Positions 6,000 through 10,437 of a DNA stretch of 10,437 nucleotides are shown one piece after another. Made by a program: the position numbers and the translations under genes. Numbering within the stretch: the stretch's first letter is position 1; each line of letters starts with the position of its first letter. The notes beneath the pieces are model-generated. The model was not told the DNA's origin. It made no database searches and saw only the letters and a program-made list of their open reading frames with translations. The stretch comes from Paenibacillus sp. UBA6285 (GTDB lineage: Bacteria; Bacillota; Bacilli; Paenibacillales; Paenibacillaceae). The stretch lies in the NCBI GenBank assembly GCA_002438345.1, contig DJUJ01000006.1, positions 20,621 to 31,057 of the forward strand, given 5' to 3'.

Positions 6000-6575
6000 T
6001 TAGTGGCCCGCTTTACCTATAAGCTTCGTCATATGAAAGTACGTATGGCCCGAAATTAGAAATTGACACTCGACCTTATAATGATGGCGCTCATAAAGTC
6101 GCTTAGCTGCAATATTCTTAGCAGAAACATTTAATGACAGCTTGGTATGGCCATGGCTGTATGCCTTTTGATCCATCTTTTCAAGAAGTTCTTTAGCGAT
6201 CCCTTGTCCCCGGAATTCTTCGACAACAGCAATTGTGTCCAAATGAAATTCTCCAGGCTGAGCTTCGCTCGTTTCGAATTCATCCTGGTCCTCTCCAAAG
6301 AAGAGCGCCACATCATTTTCCCATTGCTCACAGAATGCATCAGTCATTTTGCTATCGTACATTAACGCAATCCCCACAACCTGGCCCTCTATTTCCTTGA
6401 CGATGATATTGGCATAACTAAAGAAGCTTATTTCCTGGGCATAAGCATGTCGAATAAACGCCATGACCTCTTTTTTTATGTAATTTTCAGTGAAATAGGA
6501 CTCCTTTTCATCCAGAATCATATAAATGAGTTCGCTTACCTCGGATACATCTTTCTTCGTGGCTTGTCTTATCAT
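6000..6575 (-). CDS. GNAT-family N-acetyltransferase, 191 aa
   Basis: Transfers an acetyl group from acetyl-CoA to an unknown amine substrate in the cytosol. It opens with IRQATKKDVSEV, typical of GNAT strand 1. The acetyl-CoA pyrophosphate loop is RGQGIAKELL (about residues 122-131), preceded by the strand HLDTIAV. The later motif SAKNIAAKRLYERHHY (about 151-166) carries the usual Asn and Tyr of GNAT motif B. The start at 6575 has GAAGG with a 9-nt spacer; the ATG at 6584 abuts that site directly and is less likely. The gene is divergent from a MerR-family regulator and its promoter has the MerR-type 19-bp spacer, so it is probably that regulator's target. The arrangement resembles BltR with the polyamine acetyltransferase BltD in Bacillus subtilis, but the substrate cannot be deduced. 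Confidence 0.9.
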   Translation of the reverse strand: MIRQATKKDVSEVSELIYMILDEKESYFTENYIKKEVMAFIRHAYAQEISFFSYANIIVKEIEGQVVGIALMYDSKMTDAFCEQWENDVALFFGEDQDEFETSEAQPGEFHLDTIAVVEEFRGQGIAKELLEKMDQKAYSHGHTKLSLNVSAKNIAAKRLYERHHYKVECQFLISGHTYFHMTKLIGKAGH

Positions 6576-6635
6576 TATTCTCATCCTTCTTCAAAAAATA
6601 CTGGGCAAAAATCCATCGGATCCTTGCAAAAACAA

Positions 6636-6666
6636 ACTTTACAGTATAGGGTAACCCTATAGTCAA
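6636..6666 (-). promoter_or_regulatory. MerR-type promoter and operator driving the acetyltransferase
   Basis: On the minus strand TTGACT (6666-6661) and TAAAGT (6641-6636) are separated by exactly 19 bp. The dyad TATAGGG-TAA-CCCTATA (6645-6661) fills the spacer. A stretched 19-bp spacer with a centred dyad is the hallmark of promoters that MerR-family activators untwist on ligand binding. The dyad also lies 13 bp before the regulator's own start codon, so it probably serves autoregulation as well. Confidence 0.8.
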
Positions 6667-6673
6667 TAGGGGG

Positions 6674-7501
6674 ATGAACATCATATCAGATCAAAAGAAT
6701 GATCCATACCTTACTACCAGTGAATTTGCAAAAATATGCGGAGTAAGCAAACATACGTTGTTTTACTATGATGAAATCGGCATCTTGAAGCCTAGGATAA
6801 CTAATCCCAATGGCTATCGTTATTACGATATCAAACAGTACTATACCTATGAAATCATCTCAGTTTTAAAAGAAGCAGGAATGGCACTAAAAGAAATAAG
6901 GGACTATATTCAAAATCAGAATTCGTCACATTTTTTATCCATCCTTATACAAATGCAACAGAAGCTGACCATAGAGCAGAATAAATTTGCGCGCATGCAG
7001 AATATACTGCAAGGAGCTATCAAAATTACGGATCGAGGACTGCGTGCTGTCATTGGAGTACCGTGGATTGAAGAATGCGAGGAAGAATATTTTATTGCTG
7101 TACGCGTAGCTGAAGGAGATGGCGAGAAGGAATCTATTCGTAAGTATTATGAACAACTTCATAAGCTCGAGGAAGAATGGGTTGAACTTGAGGTTGCAAT
7201 TTGTTCCATCGATCAAAGTCGTTTGGAAGCAGGGGATTATAGAGAGACGAATTATTTTATTAAGATCAAGGACAAGCATGAAAGTGATCAGTTATTTATT
7301 AAGCCTAAGGGAACTTATGCAATGATCAATCACAAAGGTAATTACGAGAGCATGGATACATCCTACGAACAGTTGAAAGCATTCATTCAAGCTAAAAAAA
7401 TGCGTATCTGCGGAGATGCGTATGAGCTTGAGCTACTTGGTTATCTGTCGTCAAGTAATCCAGATGAATTTGTCACTCGGATCGCCATTCAGGTGGGCTG
7501 A
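6674..7501 (+). CDS. MerR-family transcriptional regulator with GyrI-like effector domain (BltR/BmrR type), 275 aa
   Basis: A DNA-binding activator or repressor that probably responds to a small hydrophobic or cationic ligand. The N-terminal winged helix-turn-helix spans about residues 12-80: [25 protein letters not shown]..., then NGYRYYD, the standard MerR signature. A helical linker (about 85-115) for dimerisation follows, and then a C-terminal GyrI/effector-binding-like domain (about 125-275) with the pattern [17 protein letters not shown]. That architecture matches BltR and BmrR. The ATG at 6674 is the only sensible start; AGGGGG lies directly against it, which is unusually close and suggests weak or coupled initiation. 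Its evident partner is the divergent acetyltransferase, through the shared dyad at 6645-6661. The ligand is unknown. Confidence 0.9.
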   Translation: MNIISDQKNDPYLTTSEFAKICGVSKHTLFYYDEIGILKPRITNPNGYRYYDIKQYYTYEIISVLKEAGMALKEIRDYIQNQNSSHFLSILIQMQQKLTIEQNKFARMQNILQGAIKITDRGLRAVIGVPWIEECEEEYFIAVRVAEGDGEKESIRKYYEQLHKLEEEWVELEVAICSIDQSRLEAGDYRETNYFIKIKDKHESDQLFIKPKGTYAMINHKGNYESMDTSYEQLKAFIQAKKMRICGDAYELELLGYLSSSNPDEFVTRIAIQVG

Positions 7502-7507
7502 CAACAT

Positions 7508-7534
7508 AAAAAAAGAGCCGTATAAACGACTCTT
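7508..7534 (-). terminator. Intrinsic terminator of the DUF4234-DUF2752 operon (possibly bidirectional)
   Basis: On the minus strand AAGAGTCGT pairs with ACGGCTCTT (one T-G wobble) around a TTAT loop, followed by a run of T residues (7512-7508). It ends the leftward membrane-protein operon just after its stop codon. In the plus direction the stem has one mismatch and a weaker T run, but it may also stop the MerR-family transcript. Confidence 0.85.
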
Positions 7535-7558
7535 AGTAGTTTTAACGATGTGAGCTTG

Positions 7559-7990
7559 TTACACCAACCCAGTCCATTCCTTCATAATAGATAGAAGGGT
7601 GGGGATCAACGCATGAGGGTTATACACCATTGGTTCGATGTTATGCGGAAGCATAAAAATTAATCGTAAAACCCACACCGCTAACAGCAAAATAATAAAC
7701 AGGATAATAATAGGCTGACTTAATTTTTTATAAAACGCGAGTACGCATATCAATATTGGCATGATGAATAACGGATGATAGATCCATGCTGTTCTAATAT
7801 CTCCTTGCAGTAAACTCATATAGGCCCTAGTCATCCCACAAGCAGGACTTGGAATGCCAAATACATTTATGAAGAGGCAAATGCTTTTTTGAAATAGGAC
7901 ATTCGCAGCCATACTAAGGAGACCAACTACACCAAGAATGAGAATAGGGAGGAGTCGTTTTCGGTCTAATTGCTTTATTGCTCTCAACAT
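7559..7990 (-). CDS. DUF2752 family membrane protein, 143 aa
   Basis: A small integral membrane protein of unknown function. DUF2752 is recognised by the motif CP-x-CG-x-TRA followed by about 15 residues and HPLF. Here it reads SPACGMTRAYMSLLQGD (about residues 48-64), then AWIYHPLF (about 68-75). The first of the two conserved cysteines is replaced by serine. Membrane segments are predicted near 13-33, 36-46, 74-88 and 92-114. The gene follows the DUF4234 gene with almost no gap: the upstream stop TAA is adjacent to a TTG (8002) and the ATG used here lies 12 nt further. No Shine-Dalgarno is visible for either, so translation is probably coupled and the start is uncertain. DUF2752 genes often sit beside TM2 or DUF4234 genes. 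Confidence 0.85.
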   Translation of the reverse strand: MLRAIKQLDRKRLLPILILGVVGLLSMAANVLFQKSICLFINVFGIPSPACGMTRAYMSLLQGDIRTAWIYHPLFIMPILICVLAFYKKLSQPIIILFIILLLAVWVLRLIFMLPHNIEPMVYNPHALIPTLLSIMKEWTGLV

Positions 7991-8002
7991 AACAATATTC
8001 AA

Positions 8003-8347
8003 TTAATTTAAAAACTTGTTGATTTTCGACTGGATAATAGCAATTGAAATAATGGAAGCAAACACATACAGAATTGTGAGCAATATAGAATCATCATTAG
8101 CATATGTATTTCCACGAGCTACACCCGCTTCGTACAACCGGGAGCTTGCTTTGTAAATCGCAAAGAACCCATACAAGCCGCAAGTCACAATCGTTAATAA
8201 CAGATCTATCCCTGCACTACCTTCATGATCACGACTGATAATTCTGGATTCCTCAAAGATTTTGTACATCCAATAAATACCGTAAATGCCACAAGTGATA
8301 AAAGTAAAAAGGATTGCCATACCAATACTCCGTTTTTGGATCAACAA
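8003..8347 (-). CDS. DUF4234 family membrane protein, 114 aa
   Basis: A small membrane protein of unknown function. It contains two related segments, FTFITCGIYGIYWMYK (about residues 14-29) and LTIVTCGLYGFFAIYK (about 51-66), the usual internal duplication of the family, and ends in a third hydrophobic helix. I place the start at TTG 8347 because AAGGAG lies 6 nt before it. That gives an N-terminus MLIQKRSIGMAIL, which matches what I know of the family (a short K/R-rich start before the first helix). The ATG at 8368 would add seven residues and has no ribosome binding site. It forms an operon with the DUF2752 gene downstream. No clear promoter is visible in the 160 bases upstream. Confidence 0.85.
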   Translation of the reverse strand: MLIQKRSIGMAILFTFITCGIYGIYWMYKIFEESRIISRDHEGSAGIDLLLTIVTCGLYGFFAIYKASSRLYEAGVARGNTYANDDSILLTILYVFASIISIAIIQSKINKFLN

Positions 8348-8528
8348 TATCAACTCCTTCGGTTTCATGTAATTCTACATTCGTACACATGATACGTGAT
8401 TGGAATTGAAAATTCTAGTGTTTTATTGTAGGTTATCACTACTAACGTGAAATTTTGCGCATTTAGTGAAGCTTCTTTTCTGCTACAATCAAGGGCGAAA
8501 ATGACAGAGAGAAATGAGGTCGCATTTA

Positions 8529-8940
8529 TGAATAGAAACATCGGAGAAGATTGGAACATCGGTATTCAGGACCCTACTGAGGAACGAGGCAATCCAATCG
8601 GTTCAATCCGCGTAAATGACAAGACTATGGTGACCGAAGGTATTTACGAACGATATTTCATTGAAGATGGTAAGTTTTATCCGCATATTATTAATCCGAA
8701 AACTGGATATCCAGTCGATAATAAGATTAGCAGTGTAACGATAGTAACAGACCGGTCGACCGAGCTGATACCATCGATACAGCTTTGGTCCTTCTAGGAA
8801 TCGAAGAGGGATTGAAATTCGTAGAAAACATTCCCAATGCGGAAGTCTTGTTTATTACGAAGGACAAGAAGCTGTATGCTTCTTCTGGCTTCAAGGAAAT
8901 GCTGAATAAAACGAATGACAGCTATACCTTTGCAAATTAA
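8529..8940 (+). pseudogene. Remnant of ApbE-type FAD:protein FMN transferase, N-terminally truncated and frameshifted
   Basis: ApbE covalently attaches FMN to redox proteins on the outer face of the membrane, using FAD as donor. This copy keeps only the C-terminal third. It starts near GEDWNIGIQDP, continues through VVT-type GIYERYF, DGKFYPHIINPKTGYPVDN and the SSVTIVTDRST strand, and then changes frame near 8762. After the break a second frame reads DTIDTALVLLGIEEGLKF and so on to the TAA at 8938-8940. Restoring one base after ACCGA joins the halves into the normal family sequence, so the lesion is a single-base deletion. About 200 N-terminal residues, including the export signal and the flavin-binding part, are missing. 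The ATG at 8529 has only a poor ribosome binding site. The remnant is almost certainly inactive. Confidence 0.88.
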
Positions 8941-8966
8941 GAGTGATTGTCTCTAGGCGTATATAC

Positions 8967-8994
8967 TTGCAAAATTTTCTGAGCGTTGTATAAA
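8967..8994 (+). promoter_or_regulatory. Promoter of the second tRNA-Thr gene
   Basis: TTGCAA (8967-8972), a 16-bp spacer and TATAAA (8989-8994) lie 28 bp before the tRNA. The layout and the GTTGTATAA sequence match the promoter of copy 1. Confidence 0.72.
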
Positions 8995-9022
8995 TAGATT
9001 TTGTTTCACAAAAAAAGCCCAT

Positions 9023-9094
9023 GCTGGTGTAGCTCAGGGGTAGAGCAACGCACTCGTAATGCGTAGGCCGGGGGTTCAATTCCCTTCATCAGCA
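9023..9094 (+). tRNA. tRNA-Thr (anticodon CGT), copy 2
   Basis: A 72-nt cloverleaf identical to copy 1 except for one base in the 3' acceptor strand: CATCAGC instead of CACCAGC. The change turns one G-C pair into a G-T wobble, which is compatible with function. Anticodon CGT, discriminator A, no encoded CCA. It has its own promoter and terminator. Confidence 0.96.
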
Positions 9095-9112
9095 TTCTTA
9101 CAATGCTTATAC

Positions 9113-9148
9113 AGCGCGGTATTCCGGGATTTCAGAGACCGCGCTTTT
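9113..9148 (+). terminator. Intrinsic terminator of tRNA-Thr copy 2
   Basis: AGCGCGGT (9113-9120) pairs with ACCGCGCT (9138-9145) around a 17-nt loop and is followed by a short T run. The ACAGCGCG lead-in is shared with the terminator of copy 1, but the loop and the rest of the stem differ. Confidence 0.82.
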
Positions 9149-9187
9149 CTGTGTATTCCGGATTGAATGAAGGGATGGATGGATATC

Positions 9188-9601
9188 ATGCGGTGTTTAA
9201 CGATACGACAGCCTTGGGCAACGTTGATTGCTCTCGGTGAAAAACAGTTCGAAACCCGATCATGGAGAATAGCCTACCGCGGAGAGTTAGGCATTCATGC
9301 CGGGATGAGGATAGACAAGAAGGTATGTGAACAGGAGCCGTTCAAATCGATATTGGCGAAGCATGGCTATACAGCGAACAATTTGCCGACAGGAGCCATT
9401 ATTGCGTCAGGTCAGCTCACGGGGTGTTATGAGGTTACACCGGAGGCGGACCTAAGGGGGTGGATAAATGGGAATGAATATGATTTTGGCGACTATAGTG
9501 AAGGGCGTTTTGCTTGGAAGCTCGAAGGTGTTCTTCCGCTGAGTTATCCTATACCGGCTAAAGGCAGATTAAGCTTGTGGGAACATCCGGAGCTAGTCTG
9601 A
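9188..9601 (+). CDS. ASCH-domain protein, 137 aa
   Basis: A small soluble protein with the ASCH fold, a PUA-related beta-barrel thought to bind RNA or modified nucleotides; some bacterial members hydrolyse N4-acetylcytidine. The signature is at the N-terminus: LTIRQPWATLIALGEKQFETRSW (about residues 4-26), then YRGELGIHAG (about 30-39). Later come GAIIASGQLTGCYEV (about 70-84) and FAWKLEGV (about 109-116). The start is ambiguous: ATGs at 9167, 9179 and 9188 are all in frame. Family members normally begin three residues before LTI, which favours 9188, whereas AAGGG at 9170-9174 fits 9179 better. The gene is separate from its neighbours. The catalytic or binding role of this copy is not known. 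Confidence 0.9.
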   Translation: MRCLTIRQPWATLIALGEKQFETRSWRIAYRGELGIHAGMRIDKKVCEQEPFKSILAKHGYTANNLPTGAIIASGQLTGCYEVTPEADLRGWINGNEYDFGDYSEGRFAWKLEGVLPLSYPIPAKGRLSLWEHPELV

Positions 9602-9683
9602 AAGACGAATTGATGTTTTTAATGTAATTTTCATGTGAGCATCATCTTATTTTCAGGTTCAAGGTTTATATTGAAGACACCAA

Positions 9684-9755
9684 ACACCCCCCAGTGTTTT
9701 GTGGTATATTTCTCTCTCAGGTCTTGCCAGCTCCCATGGTAAGGCCTGTTTTTTT
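9684..9755 (+). terminator. Strong intrinsic terminator, apparently orphan
   Basis: CAGGTCTTGCCA (9718-9729) pairs along 12 positions (two G-T) with TGGTAAGGCCTG (9737-9748) and is followed by seven T residues. A smaller hairpin, AAACAC/GTGTTT around a C-rich loop, lies just upstream. The terminator is about 117 nt past the ASCH stop codon, far for a simple 3' end, so the interval might hold a short untranslated RNA. No clear promoter was found for one. Confidence 0.75.
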
Positions 9756-9793
9756 GTTCGCTAATTGAATGGGGGGGCAGCTTCTATGCAGCT

Positions 9794-10186
9794 TTACTTA
9801 ATCTGATACTGCTCTTCATAGCTCTTAAAGGATGAAATATCCAGCCCGAGATATCTGCGCATATGGATGGCAGCTTGGGCAGCAACGATGTCGTTTAACA
9901 GCAGCATTCGTTCATGGTATCCACGACATATAAATTTGGCTTCTATCCCCGTGTTAAGCCTGTTCTGTTCATATACCTTGATTCCCCGTTTCCTCATCTC
10001 CGAACGAACATCTCTTAGATCTGTTGTCGCTACTGCTGCTGCGGTTCCGAGAACCTCCAAATAGGGGGCTGGTGTTCGTAAGTGTGCAGATAGAATGGCG
10101 GAGTCCCGTTCGAAAGCTGATAAAATCATCGGAAGCAATAAATAAGATTTCACCAGCATGTTGTCCCTGCTTTCTGCTCTATGCAT
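9794..10186 (-). CDS. Unrecognised conserved-looking protein, 130 aa
   Basis: I do not recognise a family. The product is a soluble, mostly helical, Arg-rich protein without signal peptide or membrane segment. Notable stretches are LLLPMILSAFERDSAIL (about residues 16-32), LRDVRSEMRKRGIKVYEQ (about 57-74) and CRGYHERMLLLNDIVAAQAAIHMRRYLGLD (about 87-116). Only the ATG at 10186 has the right distance (7 nt) to a very good Shine-Dalgarno GAGGTGAT; the GTG at 10198 and the ATG at 10195 overlap that site. A promoter TTGATT-18 bp-TAGAAT lies upstream (10251-10222). Good initiation signals and a clean frame support a real gene, probably monocistronic. Confidence 0.75.
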   Translation of the reverse strand: MHRAESRDNMLVKSYLLLPMILSAFERDSAILSAHLRTPAPYLEVLGTAAAVATTDLRDVRSEMRKRGIKVYEQNRLNTGIEAKFICRGYHERMLLLNDIVAAQAAIHMRRYLGLDISSFKSYEEQYQIK

Positions 10187-10221
10187 GAGTATCATCACCT
10201 CTAATGGGAACGTATATTCGT

Positions 10222-10251
10222 ATTCTACCCCGATATCCCCAAAACAATCAA
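10222..10251 (-). promoter_or_regulatory. Probable promoter of the 130-aa protein gene
   Basis: On the minus strand TTGATT (10251-10246), an 18-bp spacer and TAGAAT (10227-10222) would start transcription about 30 nt before the start codon. Match and position only. Confidence 0.5.
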
Positions 10252-10313
10252 TGGTATTTCTAAACAGCTTGTTTAATGTGATTCAATTCACAACTGAACA
10301 TGATGGTTAAATT

Positions 10314-10341
10314 TTGGCACATTATAAGTAGATGCTATACT
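10314..10341 (+). promoter_or_regulatory. Probable promoter of the gene leaving the window on the right
   Basis: TTGGCA (10314-10319), a 16-bp spacer and TATACT (10336-10341) lie about 40 bp before the putative TTG start at 10381. Confidence 0.55.
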
Positions 10342-10380
10342 GATTTACAAGGGATATGAAGAAAGGACGGGGAAGATGAA

Positions 10381-10437
10381 TTGATATGGTTCTTCATTAG
10401 CGCTGTCATCATCATAGGAGCTCTGATCTATGCGGGC
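10381..10437 (+). CDS. Start of a membrane protein gene, partial
   Basis: A TTG at 10381 opens a frame of 19 codons to the window end, encoding a strongly hydrophobic segment (IWFFISAVIIIGALIYAG) that looks like a first transmembrane helix. GGGGAAG lies upstream at suitable distance. The nearby ATG at 10375 runs into a TGA after one more codon and cannot be the start. Too little is visible to name it. Confidence 0.5.
   Translation, partial: MIWFFISAVIIIGALIYAG

Noticed and set aside
8447..8528. Longer N-terminus for the ApbE remnant
   Set aside because: These codons do not resemble ApbE, and the homology begins only near 8532; the upstream frame is probably the sequence on the other side of a breakpoint.
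2861..9094. Active integrative element using the tRNA as attachment site
   Set aside because: No integrase, excisionase, transfer or phage genes lie between the tRNAs, and the repeat includes the whole tRNA with its promoter, which fits duplication better than an att core.

Overview
The window looks like a chromosomal segment of an aerobic or facultative, spore-forming Bacillota, most likely Paenibacillus or a close relative. The evidence is: strong AGGAGG-type ribosome binding sites, intrinsic terminators with U tracts, tRNAs without an encoded CCA, a SpoVB-type flippase, and paired ATGA or TTG starts. No species call is possible from the sequence alone.

Left part (1-2766). A class III anaerobic ribonucleotide reductase gene (nrdD) runs leftward and leaves the window at base 1. 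Its long leader carries a textbook cobalamin riboswitch (about 1859-2069) followed by a terminator-type expression platform (1713-1756). The promoter lies under two NrdR-like boxes spaced 32 bp apart (2070-2117). Behind the promoter is an array of ten or eleven 11-bp units, most of them built on TCCACA (2160-2280); it resembles a helically phased cluster of DnaA boxes. So nrdD appears to be gated by deoxynucleotide status (NrdR), B12 status (riboswitch) and possibly DnaA. A small thiamine-binding-type protein gene faces the other way.

Middle part (2861-9094). Two almost identical tRNA-Thr(CGT) genes, each with its own promoter and terminator, bracket about 6.1 kb of A+T-richer accessory genes. 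These are: a secreted amidase gene interrupted by an in-frame TAA in its signal peptide, possibly coupled to a 42-residue ORF; a SpoVB-type flippase with an inverted repeat over its promoter; a GNAT acetyltransferase and a divergent MerR-family regulator sharing a MerR-type 19-bp-spacer promoter; a DUF4234-DUF2752 membrane-protein pair; and a truncated, frameshifted ApbE remnant. Two broken genes and no integrase suggest an old, decaying insertion or duplication zone rather than an active element.

Right part (9188-10437). An ASCH-domain protein, an orphan strong terminator, an unrecognised 130-residue protein on the minus strand, and the first codons of a membrane protein that leaves the window.

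The most interesting structure is the stacked regulatory region 1700-2280 upstream of nrdD, above all the 11-bp phased array, which no gene or usual feature explains.
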